Of a stretch of DNA of 49,885 bases, positions 25,319 to 33,887 are shown in pieces. The position numbers and the translations under genes are program-made. The notes beneath the pieces were generated by a model. It was not told the origin of the DNA. It did no database searches and saw only the letters and a list, made by a program, of their open reading frames with translations. How positions within the stretch are numbered: position 1 is the stretch's first letter; every line of letters starts with the position of its first letter. The stretch is from NCBI GenBank assembly GCA_964445255.1, contig CAYUKM010000001.1, positions 1-49,885 of the forward strand, given 5' to 3'. Source of the DNA: SHLQ01 sp964445255. Lineage in GTDB: Bacteria > Actinomycetota > Acidimicrobiia > Acidimicrobiales > SHLQ01.

Positions 25319-26707
25319 TTAGGAATGATCCCCGAGTTCGCCTATGTCCGCGACCATGTCGATGACCCGGCCTGCTTCAGCAATCACCTCATCGACCTGT
25401 TCGCCAGCGTGACCCAGATAGTTTTTCGGATCTAGCGCGTCGACCGCGTGTGGCGCTAGGTCTCGCACAACTTCATCGAACGTTGACCCGGTTGTGGCGA
25501 CCGTTTGCACCATGTCGGCAACCTTGTCGTGTGCTACTTGGCGCCCGAGCTCGCGTGCGAGCGACATCATGACCGCTTCGGCCATGATTGCGCCACCGGT
25601 CTTGCCAAGGTTTTCTTGCATTGCAGCGGTGTTAACTTCTAAACCTTCGATGAGTCGGCGCGCAGCATCTATGGCTCCACCGGCAACCGCGATCGAAGGT
25701 GCGACCGAATTCCACTCGAGTGCCCATGCAGCGGTTGCTCGATCGTGGTCGGCCATGGCGCCGTCAAGCGCTAGGTCGAGGTAGGAGCGGGTGAGTCGAC
25801 TTGCTCGCATCAACTGCTGGGAGAGGATCGGGTTGCGCTTTTGAGGCATTGTGCTCGACGTCCCGCCGCCGGCAATCCGGGCTTCGGCTAACTCGCCCAA
25901 CTCGGTTTGGGCGCTCAGAGCGACGTCATGACCAATCTTGGAGATCGAGGACGACACTTGGGCCGACCAAGCAACGACTTCAACAATGCGGTCACGGCCC
26001 GAGTGCCAAGTGATTAGCGGGTCACTGAGTTCGAGGATCTCGGCCATTGCCTTGCGGACGGCGAGGCCGTCGGGTGCGATCGAAGCAATGGTTCCGACAG
26101 CTCCACCGAACTGCACCGCTTCGACGCGCTGACGAAGCTGTGCAAGCCGCTCCATATGACGCAACAGCGGGCTGAGCCAACCCGCAACCCGATACCCAAA
26201 GGTGGTCGGAACGGCTTGTTGCATTTGGCTTCGGCCAGCCATGGGTGTGTCTCGGTATTTCGCGGCAAGCCTGGCAAGCGCCCGAACCAGCAACGCGAGA
26301 TCAACCATGATCTCGCTTAATGCCTCTCTGATCTGTAGCACCAGCGCCGTGTCCATGATGTCTTGGGTCGTGGCACCCCAATGGGCCCACTGTCCAAGAT
26401 CGTTCGGGACGACCTCGACGATTTGTTGGATCAACCCAACCACCGGGTAGCCAACAATGGTCATCTGGTCGGCGAGCCTCGTGAAGTCGAGATCGTCGAC
26501 CGTTACCTTTGCAATTGCAACTGCAGCTTCACGTGGGATGAGCCCGAGGTCGGCTTGGGCTGTGGCCAAGGCTGTCTCGACTTCGAGGTACCGCTCGATC
26601 AGGCAGCGTTCACCCAGGATAGAGCGCAACTCATCGGTGGTGTGCAAGACACCAGACACGTCAGAGTCAAGCGCTGAGAGTGCTTGACGGTGCAGGTGTT
26701 CTGACAT
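25319..26707 (-). CDS. PcaB-like lyase (adenylosuccinate lyase/fumarase superfamily)
   Basis: This 462-residue protein belongs to the aspartase/fumarase superfamily, closest in look to 3-carboxy-cis,cis-muconate cycloisomerase and other non-purine lyases. The signature G-G-G-T-S-S-T-M-P-Q-K-R-N-P lies near residue 281. The H-W-G-A-T-T-Q-D-I-M-D-T catalytic segment is near 108, and G-R-S-Q-M-Q-Q-A-V-P-T-T near 160. It would add or eliminate across a C-C bond beside a carboxylate. Its true substrate is unknown. It starts immediately after the ThDP gene stop (TAGATG), in an operon with aldolases and a transketolase, so it is likely catabolic and not purine biosynthetic. Confidence 0.85.
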   Translation of the reverse strand: MSEHLHRQALSALDSDVSGVLHTTDELRSILGERCLIERYLEVETALATAQADLGLIPREAAVAIAKVTVDDLDFTRLADQMTIVGYPVVGLIQQIVEVVPNDLGQWAHWGATTQDIMDTALVLQIREALSEIMVDLALLVRALARLAAKYRDTPMAGRSQMQQAVPTTFGYRVAGWLSPLLRHMERLAQLRQRVEAVQFGGAVGTIASIAPDGLAVRKAMAEILELSDPLITWHSGRDRIVEVVAWSAQVSSSISKIGHDVALSAQTELGELAEARIAGGGTSSTMPQKRNPILSQQLMRASRLTRSYLDLALDGAMADHDRATAAWALEWNSVAPSIAVAGGAIDAARRLIEGLEVNTAAMQENLGKTGGAIMAEAVMMSLARELGRQVAHDKVADMVQTVATTGSTFDEVVRDLAPHAVDALDPKNYLGHAGEQVDEVIAEAGRVIDMVADIGELGDHS

Positions 26708-28372
26708 CTACGCTCCGACGACCGAGTTGCAGTCAATGGCCTTCATGGCGGCCATGAGCTTTGCATTTTCGCTGTAGTCCACCGGCACGTCGATCACGTG
26801 CACCCCGCCAGCATCGGCTGCCTTTTGCAACGCGTCGGCGAGGCCTGCGGCACTATCGACTCGCGTACCGGTCGAACCAAACGCTGTGGCGTAGGAAATG
26901 ATGTCCGGGTTGGTGAACTCAACCCCGTGGACGGCGTTGCCCATCGCTTCCTGTTTGAGTTGGATCATTCCGAGCGCGCCATCGTTGAAGATCACCACGG
27001 TGAGGTCGAGCCCGAGGCGCACCGCGGTCTCGATCTCCTGGCCGGTCATCATGAAACCACCGTCGCCGACGACAGCGACGACGCGGCGGTCGGGATACAC
27101 CAGCTTGGCTGCGATCGCGGCGGGCACGCCCGTGCCCATCGACCCCAACGCCGAGTCAACCAGAATGGTTCGAGGTGCCAGCGCCGGATAGTTGCGGGTC
27201 ATCCACAACTTATGGATGCCATTGTCCAAACTGATGATGTCTTCAGGACCGAGCGCCTTGCGCACGGTCTGCGCGACGTGCTGTGGCTTGACGATCCCGG
27301 GAGTTGGATCGGTGGGCTCCGCCATCATCGCGCCAACCGCGGCTTTCCGCAGCTTGGCGTAACCGTCGAGCTCCCACGATGCCGCCCCGCTGACGCGCTC
27401 GGTGAGCTCGATCAGAGAGTGCGCCATATCGCCGACCACCTGGTGCTGGGGGAACCAGATCGTGTCCGCGGTGGCGGGTGAGTCATGAATGTGGATCACC
27501 GTTCGAGCGTCGTCGGGCTTCATGATGAACGGCGATTTTTCGATCACGTTATGACCCACGCTCACCACAAGGTCGCTGTGTTGCACCGCGCAATGCGGGA
27601 TCCCCATTCCGGGCATTCCCGCGGAACCCAAGAACTGGTCGCTCATCTCGTCGCCGACACCCTTGCCCATCATCGTGCAAATGAAGGGGATACCGGTTGC
27701 GGACAGAAAGTTCCGCACCGCCGCTGGCACGGCTTGGCGAGCGTTCGCGCTGGCGCCAAGGAGCACCAATGGCCGCTTGGCTTCTTGCAACAGGGTTGCT
27801 GCCGTGGCCATCGATGCCTCCGTCGCCAGTGCCGGGTCAGCTCGACCGATCTCGAGCAACGGGTGGATTCCCGCTGGTTCGCCAGACACATCCACCGGCA
27901 ATTCGAGATGTACCGGACCTTGCGGATACTCGAGCGCGACGTGGATTGCTTCTGCGATCAGGCCTGGGAGCGCCGCGGCCGATGGGACCGACGCCGACAT
28001 CTTCGTGATGGGCGTCATGAGGTCGACGACATCGACCAGCTGATACTTGCCCTGCATATTGTCGAGAATTGGCTTTTGGCCCGTGAGCACCAACATCGGC
28101 GACTCGGCCAACCAGGCGTGAGCAACCGGCGTCGCCAGATTGGTAGCCCCCGCCCCGAGCGTCGACATGGCAACGGCGAGCCCGCCCGTGAGGTGGCCAT
28201 GGGCCGCAGCCATGAAACCGGCTGCGCCTTCGTGGCGGGTCAAAACGAAGCTCACCTGGTCGGAGTTCGCTACCGCTTCAACGAAGGGAAGGTTCTCATC
28301 ACCGGGCAGACCAAAGACGTACGAGACTCCCTCTTTTTCGAGGGCTTCGAGTAACTGCTGTGCTGTATTCAT
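26708..28372 (-). CDS. ThDP-dependent acetolactate synthase/decarboxylase family enzyme
   Basis: The 554-residue enzyme has three domains. The N-terminal pyrimidine-binding domain carries the catalytic Glu in R-H-E-G-A-A (near residue 51). The middle domain is Rossmann-like, and the C-terminal diphosphate-binding domain has G-D-G-G-F-M-M-T-G ... V-V-I-F-N-D-G. Its reaction could be 2-oxo acid decarboxylation or carboligation (acetolactate, tartronate semialdehyde or similar). No FAD-specific feature could be judged by eye. Start ATG 28372 has CAGGAGA upstream; the frame continues further but without homology. It is sandwiched between an RraA-like aldolase gene (4-base gap) and a PcaB-like lyase gene (no gap). 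Confidence 0.87.
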   Translation of the reverse strand: MNTAQQLLEALEKEGVSYVFGLPGDENLPFVEAVANSDQVSFVLTRHEGAAGFMAAAHGHLTGGLAVAMSTLGAGATNLATPVAHAWLAESPMLVLTGQKPILDNMQGKYQLVDVVDLMTPITKMSASVPSAAALPGLIAEAIHVALEYPQGPVHLELPVDVSGEPAGIHPLLEIGRADPALATEASMATAATLLQEAKRPLVLLGASANARQAVPAAVRNFLSATGIPFICTMMGKGVGDEMSDQFLGSAGMPGMGIPHCAVQHSDLVVSVGHNVIEKSPFIMKPDDARTVIHIHDSPATADTIWFPQHQVVGDMAHSLIELTERVSGAASWELDGYAKLRKAAVGAMMAEPTDPTPGIVKPQHVAQTVRKALGPEDIISLDNGIHKLWMTRNYPALAPRTILVDSALGSMGTGVPAAIAAKLVYPDRRVVAVVGDGGFMMTGQEIETAVRLGLDLTVVIFNDGALGMIQLKQEAMGNAVHGVEFTNPDIISYATAFGSTGTRVDSAAGLADALQKAADAGGVHVIDVPVDYSENAKLMAAMKAIDCNSVVGA

Positions 28373-28376
28373 CGGC

Positions 28377-29045
28377 TCAGATCTCCTGGCTTCCACTAAC
28401 AATGACCTCGCCGGGGTCCTCGGCTCGAATCTTCTCGAGCATCTGATGACCCATCTCTTTGATCATCCGAGCGGTCTGGAGGATCTCGTCGGCATTTGAT
28501 GCTGGGATGACCGCGGCACCCGTCGTGTCAGCGAAGATGATGTCGCCGGGAACGACCGTCACCCCGGCGACCTCGACGGGAACATCGGTGACGTAGGGCT
28601 GAATTTCGTTTCCGCCAGCGCGGACCGCTTCACCTCGACAGTAAAAGGCACCCGGAAACTCGGCGAGTTCATCGAAGTCACGCAGTCGACCGTCACACAG
28701 GACTCCAGCGAGGCCGTGGTTGGTGACCCGGGACAGCTTCGTCGACCCACCCAGCGATGCTCCATGGTGACCAGAGGACGACATGACCAAGACTCGGCCC
28801 CCCATCTCGCGCTCACCGAGCGAACGATAGATCGCTGGCCCGAGGCTGTGTTTGTGAAGATCCATCAGGTCGCGGCGCACCGGCAAGAAACCAATGGTCA
28901 CCGCAGGCCCAAACAACACTTTGGATGGGTCCGGAGAAACTAAATCAACGATGTGAGACCGGTGGGCGAACGCCTTGGTCATCGCGTCGATGATGTCGGC
29001 AGTCGCGAGCCCTTCGATAAGGGCTCGGTCTGGTGTCTCGTACAT
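28377..29045 (-). CDS. RraA-like aldolase/decarboxylase family protein
   Basis: The 222-residue protein is of the RraA/HMG-aldolase (formerly 'dimethylmenaquinone methyltransferase') family. It carries G-V-L-C-D-G-R-L-R-D near residue 122, where the Arg and Asp of the GxxRD-type motif bind substrate and divalent metal, and P-G-D-I-I-F-A-D-T-T-G near 172. Characterised relatives cleave 4-hydroxy-4-methyl-2-oxoglutarate or 4-carboxy-4-hydroxy-2-oxoadipate, or decarboxylate oxaloacetate. In this operon an aldolase role fits better than the RNase E inhibitor role. A GGGAG box precedes ATG 29045. Confidence 0.85.
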   Translation of the reverse strand: MYETPDRALIEGLATADIIDAMTKAFAHRSHIVDLVSPDPSKVLFGPAVTIGFLPVRRDLMDLHKHSLGPAIYRSLGEREMGGRVLVMSSSGHHGASLGGSTKLSRVTNHGLAGVLCDGRLRDFDELAEFPGAFYCRGEAVRAGGNEIQPYVTDVPVEVAGVTVVPGDIIFADTTGAAVIPASNADEILQTARMIKEMGHQMLEKIRAEDPGEVIVSGSQEI

Positions 29046-29165
29046 GGATCTCCCGAGTTGGTTACTGAGAACGAAGAGTTGACGCCGCGGCGCCAATGAG
29101 ATGGTACAGGTTTGGGTGCTCACTCCGAAGGCTCGTTTTGCACCTCGGATGCCCGGTCGACTTGC

Positions 29166-31238
29166 TCACGCGTTGTTCGCGATCACCCGCTTGACCGCGG
29201 CCGAAACATCGTTCGTCGTAAAGCCAAAAAGCTCTTCGAGCATCGGTACCGGTCCGGACTTACCGAAGCGGTCCATGCCGATCACTTCGCCGCTCTCGCC
29301 CGCGTAGCGGTGCCACCCTTGGCTCGCACCTTCTTCGACCGTGACCCGAGCACCAATATCGCTCGGGAGAACACTCTGTCGGTACTGCTCGTCCTGCTCG
29401 TCGAAGATTTCCCATGACGCAAGGTTCACCACGCGAACGTGGATCCCATCGTTAGCGAGAGCCTCACGGGTAGCCATCGCCAGGTGCACCTCGGCGCCGG
29501 TCGCGATGATGATCGCATCGGGTGGGGCGCCATTGGGTGGGTCGGCGAGCACGTAGCCGCCACGTGCGACCCCACTCGCGGCAGCAAACTTCGTCCGGTC
29601 GATGACGGGAACCTTTTGATGCGCGATCGAAATGATCGTCGGACCATCTGTTCGCTCCAGCGCGAGCTTCCACGCTTCGACGGTCTCGTTCGCATCGGCC
29701 GGGCGGACGAGAGTGAGATTTGGCATTGCCCGGTAGCTGGCGAGATGGTCGATGGGTTGGTGGGTGGGACCGTCAGAGCCGACCCGGAACGAGTCGTTGG
29801 TCAACACGTGCACTACCGGTAGACCCATCAGTGCCGAGAGCCTAATGGCTCCGCGGCCGTATTCGCTAAACACCAAGTAGGTCGAGTCGTACGTGCGAAT
29901 ATCGGAGAGGGAAAGGCCGTTTGCGATTGCAGACATTGCATGTTCACGCGTGCCGTAGTGCATATTGCGGCCCCACGGAGTTTCAGGCTGATTGCCACCT
30001 GCTTCGGGGAACCACATGAGCGTCATCGACTTCATGGCCGTGTCTGAGGCTCCTCCCAGGAGCCAGGGAAACTTCGGCCCAATCGCGTTGATCGAGGCAA
30101 AGGACGCCTCACGCCCTGCGACCATTTCGCTGGGGTCATCCCAGCTAGGCAGAGCCGAGTCCCAGCCGTCAGGGAGTTTCCGGTTACGCATCTTGGCGAT
30201 GTGACCCGCGAACTCGGGCTGCGCTTTTGTGAACGCGTCCCACTTGGTGTTCCATTCAGTTCGCGCTTGTTGTCCGCGTCCGTAGAACTTGGTTTTTACA
30301 TGTTCGCGGACCTCGTCAGGAATCAAGAAGTCGCTGTCGGTGGGCCAGCCATAGTTGGCTTTGGTGGCCGCGGTTTCTTCGAGACCCATAGGAATGCCGT
30401 GCATGGGCTGGGTACCAGCCTTGTTCGGCGAACCCCAACCAATGACGCTGGTCATGTCGATAAATGTCGGGCGATCTTGCTCGGCGCGAAACGCTGCGAA
30501 CGCGGCGCGGATGGCGTCGAGGTCATTGGCATCGGCAACCTTGATCACGTTCCAGCCGAGCGCAGCGAACCGGGCGCTGACGTCTTCGGTAAACGCGAGG
30601 TTGGTCGAGCCTTCGATCGAGATGTTGTTGTTGTCGTAGATCCAGCACAAGTTGGAGAGCTTCTGGTGGCCGGCATAAGAGGCCGCCTCGTACGCGATGC
30701 CTTCCATGACGTCGCCGTCGCCGCCCAGTGCGATGACTTCGTGATCGAACACTCCTTCATTGTCCACATCGAACGCGGCCGCCTTCCAGCGTTGAGCAAC
30801 GGCCATGCCCACCGAATTGGCAAGGCCTTGGCCGAGCGGTCCCGTCGACGTCTCAACGCCAGCGAGAACACCGTGCTCGGGGTGGCCGGTCGCTCGACCC
30901 TTGCCTTGTCGGTACTGCCGAAGCTCGTCCACGGTCATGACCGGTTCGCCGACCGGTCCGGTTGCTGGATCGACCGAACGCACATCGGCCAACAACAGCA
31001 TGCTGTAGAGCAAAATCCCGGCGTGTCCGACCGACAGCACGAAGCGGTCCCGATTTTCCCAGAGCGGATCAAGCGGGTCGTAGCGAAGGTGCTCGGTGTA
31101 GATCGTGTAGAGCGTGGGAGCGAGTGCCATTGCGGTCCCCGGGTATCCCGAGCCGGCATTCTCTACCGAGTCGATCGACAGGGTTCGTAGCGTGGTGATC
31201 GCGAGCGCGTCAAGATCCTCGGTGTCTTCAGTTCCCAC
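29166..31238 (-). CDS. transketolase-like enzyme with altered active-site residues
   Basis: The 690-residue ThDP enzyme is clearly of the transketolase family: G-H-P-E ... T-T/S-T-G-P-L-G-Q-G, G-D-G-D-V-M-E-G, catalytic Glu in Y-G-T-R-E-H-A-M, and D-G-P-T-H-Q-P. Several residues that contact the sugar differ. The usual G-H-P-G near the N-terminus is G-Y-P-G (residues 31-34), T-H-x-x-H-G is T-Q-P-M-H-G, and the H-D-S-x-G-x-G-E-D-G segment reads N-D-S-F-R-V-G-S-D-G. This suggests a donor or acceptor other than pentose phosphates. It starts at GTG 31238 behind GGAG, 3 bases after the HAD gene. A housekeeping transketolase may exist elsewhere. Confidence 0.85.
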   Translation of the reverse strand: MGTEDTEDLDALAITTLRTLSIDSVENAGSGYPGTAMALAPTLYTIYTEHLRYDPLDPLWENRDRFVLSVGHAGILLYSMLLLADVRSVDPATGPVGEPVMTVDELRQYRQGKGRATGHPEHGVLAGVETSTGPLGQGLANSVGMAVAQRWKAAAFDVDNEGVFDHEVIALGGDGDVMEGIAYEAASYAGHQKLSNLCWIYDNNNISIEGSTNLAFTEDVSARFAALGWNVIKVADANDLDAIRAAFAAFRAEQDRPTFIDMTSVIGWGSPNKAGTQPMHGIPMGLEETAATKANYGWPTDSDFLIPDEVREHVKTKFYGRGQQARTEWNTKWDAFTKAQPEFAGHIAKMRNRKLPDGWDSALPSWDDPSEMVAGREASFASINAIGPKFPWLLGGASDTAMKSMTLMWFPEAGGNQPETPWGRNMHYGTREHAMSAIANGLSLSDIRTYDSTYLVFSEYGRGAIRLSALMGLPVVHVLTNDSFRVGSDGPTHQPIDHLASYRAMPNLTLVRPADANETVEAWKLALERTDGPTIISIAHQKVPVIDRTKFAAASGVARGGYVLADPPNGAPPDAIIIATGAEVHLAMATREALANDGIHVRVVNLASWEIFDEQDEQYRQSVLPSDIGARVTVEEGASQGWHRYAGESGEVIGMDRFGKSGPVPMLEELFGFTTNDVSAAVKRVIANNA

Positions 31239-31241
31239 GAT

Positions 31242-31916
31242 TTACTCCACTCCTTGCGTCAGCAACCTTGCCAGCGCACCAACGTCGGGTGCGACGAGCT
31301 CGGGAATGCGATCGTGACTCGCACGTGCCGCGCCTGGACGGTCGATGAACGCGGCGTTCGCGCCGGCGAGCAGTGCCCCGTTCACGTCCCAGTCGTGAGC
31401 GGCGACCATCGTGATGGCGTGGATTGGCGTGTCGAGCTGTTCGGCCGCGTAGTTGTACGTATCGGGGTGCGGCTTGAAGCGTTCTACGGTTTCCACCGAA
31501 AGCACCATGTCGAAATACGAGTGCAGCCCGGCGAACTTGAGTTGTGCATGCGCGACATCGAGTCGTGAGTTGGTGAGTGTCGCCAAACGGAACCCGTACT
31601 GTTTGAGCGCGGCGAGTCCGTCAGCGACGTCGGGGTGAGCGGGCAGTTCCGACATCGACCCGATGAGCGCCTGTGCGTCTTGGGTGCTCACCGGTTTTCC
31701 GACACGGTTGGCACTGGTCTGGAGCGCACCGACAGCCAGTTCGTCGAAGGAGCGATAGTCGCCGGTAACGCTCACCTCAAGGGAGTAGCGCAACAGCATC
31801 CCGAACCATTCACCCAACAAGTCAGCGTCGCCAAACGTGGAGGTGAATGCCCCATCGAGCGCCTTGACGTCGAGCAACGTTTCATTGACGTCGAAGAGCA
31901 ATACATCAGCAACCAT
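31242..31916 (-). CDS. HAD hydrolase, haloacid dehalogenase type II-like
   Basis: This 224-residue HAD-superfamily enzyme has the nucleophile motif F-D-V-N-E-T-L (Asp9), motif II L-T-N-S near residue 116, the motif III Lys in R-F-K-P-H-P-D near 146, and A-H-D-W-D-V-N-G-A near 174. The H-D-W-D-x-x-G-A form is typical of L-2-haloacid dehalogenases, although many such proteins are phosphatases. It would act on a 2-halo acid or a small phosphate ester of the pathway. AAGGAAATT precedes the ATG. It lies between the KDPG aldolase-like and transketolase genes with gaps of 14 and 3 bases. Confidence 0.86.
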   Translation of the reverse strand: MVADVLLFDVNETLLDVKALDGAFTSTFGDADLLGEWFGMLLRYSLEVSVTGDYRSFDELAVGALQTSANRVGKPVSTQDAQALIGSMSELPAHPDVADGLAALKQYGFRLATLTNSRLDVAHAQLKFAGLHSYFDMVLSVETVERFKPHPDTYNYAAEQLDTPIHAITMVAAHDWDVNGALLAGANAAFIDRPGAARASHDRIPELVAPDVGALARLLTQGVE

Positions 31917-31930
31917 AATTTCCTTCTTAT

Positions 31931-32572
31931 CTATGTTTCCCGTGCGGCGCTAAGGGCCGCGACGGCGTTCGTAATTGCGCCGTAGTCGCCGTTGGCCAAC
32001 GCATCTGGCGGAACCGATGCCATCGTACCCACCGCGGTTGCTCCGGCTTGGAGCCAGGTTTGGACGTCGTCGGGTCCGATTGGGCCGTTTGCAATGATCC
32101 GGCTCCACGGCCGGGGGCTCTTGACGGCTTGGATGAACATCGGGTTCATGGCCGGGTACAGCTTGACGAACTCCACGCCATGACGTTCTGCCTCGGCAAT
32201 TTCGGTGATGGTCATCGTTCCCGGTAAGTACGGGACCTTTCGACGGTTGCACAAGTCCGCCGTTTCGGCCACGAAGATCGGTGACACGATGAACTCCGCG
32301 CCAATGGAAACAAACAGGGCGGCGGTCGCCGCGTCTTCTACCGAGCCAACCCCAATCACCATGTCGGGATGGTTTTGATCCGCGTGACGCCGAACGGCCT
32401 CGAAGACCTTGGGCGCGAACAGAATCCTGTTCGTGAACTCGATGACAACGCCCCCGCCCGCAGCGATGGCGTCGACGACTTGGATCGCTACCTCGGGGTC
32501 ACCGTGATGGAACAAGTGCATGACCTGTTCTTTGGCGATGGTATTGAGGACGTGTAGTCGATCGTGGGTCAC
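31931..32572 (-). CDS. KDPG/KHG-type 2-keto-4-hydroxyglutarate aldolase
   Basis: The 213-residue class I aldolase of the Eda family has the Schiff-base Lys in F-V-K-L-Y-P-A near residue 137 and the upstream active-site stretch P-G-T-M-T-I-T-E-I near 117. V-I-G-V-G-S-V is at the phosphate or carboxylate side. It would cleave 2-keto-3-deoxy-6-phosphogluconate or 4-hydroxy-2-oxoglutarate to pyruvate plus an aldehyde. An Entner-Doudoroff dehydratase is not adjacent, so 4-hydroxy-2-oxo acid cleavage is as likely. GTG 32572 appears to be the start; the FMN reductase stop is 9 bases upstream. Confidence 0.85.
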   Translation of the reverse strand: MTHDRLHVLNTIAKEQVMHLFHHGDPEVAIQVVDAIAAGGGVVIEFTNRILFAPKVFEAVRRHADQNHPDMVIGVGSVEDAATAALFVSIGAEFIVSPIFVAETADLCNRRKVPYLPGTMTITEIAEAERHGVEFVKLYPAMNPMFIQAVKSPRPWSRIIANGPIGPDDVQTWLQAGATAVGTMASVPPDALANGDYGAITNAVAALSAARET

Positions 32573-32581
32573 AGCGAACTC

Positions 32582-33160
32582 TCAGCCTTCGGCTGAGGTT
32601 TCTGCTCGATCCGCTTCGATGGCTTTGGCAAGTGCCTCGCCCATCGCGGACAACTGAGCCTTGAGATCGTCGGAGGTCACGACACCGTCGGTGATCGCGT
32701 CGCCCGCTCGTGCCAGCAAGAGTTCGTCTTCGACAAGCTTCGTACCGGCAGTGCGCAATGTCTCGCGCAAGCTTGCCTGCGCGAAGCTGGTTCCGTCTTT
32801 GCCGGGAGTCGCTCCGATTACCGCAGCAACCTTGCCCCCGAGCGGGGCGTCTGGGTAGAAGCGTGAGGCCCAGTCGACGCCGTTCTTCAGGACGGCTGGC
32901 ACCCCGTGGTTGTACTCGGGCGTGACGAGCAAAACGGCATCGGCTGCGACGATCGCGGCTTTGAGGTCCTGGACGGGCTGTGGGTCTCCGGCCTCTTCGA
33001 CATCACCGTCGTACATAGGCACTGTGCGCAAGTCGAAGTCGCTCACTTCCATGCCTTGGGGCGCTGCATCTTTGAAGCCATTGAGTAGGGCCTGGTTAAA
33101 TGAACCTTTTCTGTAGCTTCCCGCAAGTGCCAATACGCGAACGTTTTCTTCTGAATTCAT
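32582..33160 (-). CDS. NAD(P)H-dependent FMN reductase
   Basis: This 192-residue flavodoxin-fold reductase is of the NADPH-dependent FMN reductase / ChrR group. The flavin phosphate loop L-A-G-S-Y-R-K-G-S-F-N lies at residues 12-22, and the P-E-Y-N-H-G-V-P motif, which contacts FMN, near 83-90. It reduces free flavins, quinones or chromate. It is the first gene of the long minus-strand cluster. A 39-base element 51 bases upstream is shared with the Rv2466c-type nitroreductase gene, suggesting common induction by electrophiles or quinones. An AAAGGCGGA sequence lies about 10 bases before the ATG. Confidence 0.9.
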   Translation of the reverse strand: MNSEENVRVLALAGSYRKGSFNQALLNGFKDAAPQGMEVSDFDLRTVPMYDGDVEEAGDPQPVQDLKAAIVAADAVLLVTPEYNHGVPAVLKNGVDWASRFYPDAPLGGKVAAVIGATPGKDGTSFAQASLRETLRTAGTKLVEDELLLARAGDAITDGVVTSDDLKAQLSAMGEALAKAIEADRAETSAEG

Positions 33161-33211
33161 GACGGCTATTCCGCCTTTCTTGTAGGTGTGTTAGCAGCGC
33201 TGAATTTGTGT

Positions 33212-33250
33212 TCAGTTGATCTAGTGACCGGTGCTGGTACGCAATCTAGT
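33212..33250 (-). promoter_or_regulatory. 39-base regulatory repeat, copy 1
   Basis: This element shares 35 of 39 bases with 45869-45907. It holds two direct ATCTAGT copies (33219-33225 and 33244-33250) set 25 bases apart, flanking a conserved CGGTG-y-TGGTA centre. It ends 51 bases upstream of the FMN reductase start, against 57 bases for copy 2, in the same orientation. It is probably a promoter with operator for a common regulator. Confidence 0.65.
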
Positions 33251-33371
33251 AATTCGAGGCGCGTTTAGGCCAGTGCGGTCGTCGACTAGTTCCATCTGCA
33301 GCGTCGCGGCAGATGAAGTCGCGCCTTGTCGAGGCGACTCTCTCGGGCACACCACTACGCTCGAAGACACC

Positions 33372-33839
33372 ATGAGCAACACAAGAAGTCCACTTCCCGC
33401 GGCACTGCGTCCGCCCCTCTCTCCAGGCGTTGGGCTCCTTCTCGAGAGCAAGATCCCGGCGCGGCTTGCGTGGGTTGCCCAAGGCGCGCCGAACGTTCTC
33501 CCTATCTGGTTCACATGGACTGGCAGCGTTCTCGCGATGTCGACGTTCGCTGGAGCCGCAAAGCTCGACACGATTGTGGAGGGTTCGGCGCTGGCAGTCA
33601 CGATCGATACCGAAGACTTCCCCTATCGGAGTCTGAAGATTCGTGGGACCGCTGAACTTCGTCCGACGACGGGACTAGCCGACGAGTACATCACTGCAGC
33701 AGAGCGGACGCTCGGTCCCGAAATGTCCCGTCGATGGCAAGAGTTCCTCGGGAACCCTGATCAGGTCGTTATCGGGCTGCGGCCAAACTGGGCACGCTTT
33801 AGCGATATGGCCGATTCACCTTTTCTGACGGGCGAGTAG
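33372..33839 (+). CDS. PPOX-family flavin/F420-binding protein
   Basis: The 155-residue single-domain split barrel has P-A-R-L-A-W-V-A-Q-G-A-P-N-V-L-P-I-W-F and V-T-I-D-T-E-D-F-P-Y-R-S-L-K-I-R-G, both typical of pyridoxamine 5'-phosphate oxidase-like proteins of actinobacteria, some of which use F420. The substrate is unknown. ATG 33372 is chosen because homology begins just after it; the frame extends upstream to 33231 through the regulatory repeat and is unlikely to be translated there. It is divergent from the FMN reductase operon, so the two may be co-regulated flavin enzymes. Confidence 0.8.
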   Translation: MSNTRSPLPAALRPPLSPGVGLLLESKIPARLAWVAQGAPNVLPIWFTWTGSVLAMSTFAGAAKLDTIVEGSALAVTIDTEDFPYRSLKIRGTAELRPTTGLADEYITAAERTLGPEMSRRWQEFLGNPDQVVIGLRPNWARFSDMADSPFLTGE

Positions 33840-33887
33840 TTCAGGCGAGTCTTGTATGTAGTCGGGCTAACCAGTTCCACTGAGGCG

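Noticed and set aside
27485..28354. Open frame of 289 codons on the plus strand
   Set aside because: Antisense shadow of the ThDP enzyme gene, with His/Arg-rich composition and no motif.
30201..31190. Long open frame (329 codons) on the plus strand
   Set aside because: It is antisense to the transketolase gene, whose family motifs are unambiguous; the antisense product has no recognisable motif.
33231..33371. N-terminal extension of the PPOX protein starting at 33231
   Set aside because: The extension is encoded inside the regulatory repeat, has no homology and no ribosome-binding site; ATG 33372 fits the family.
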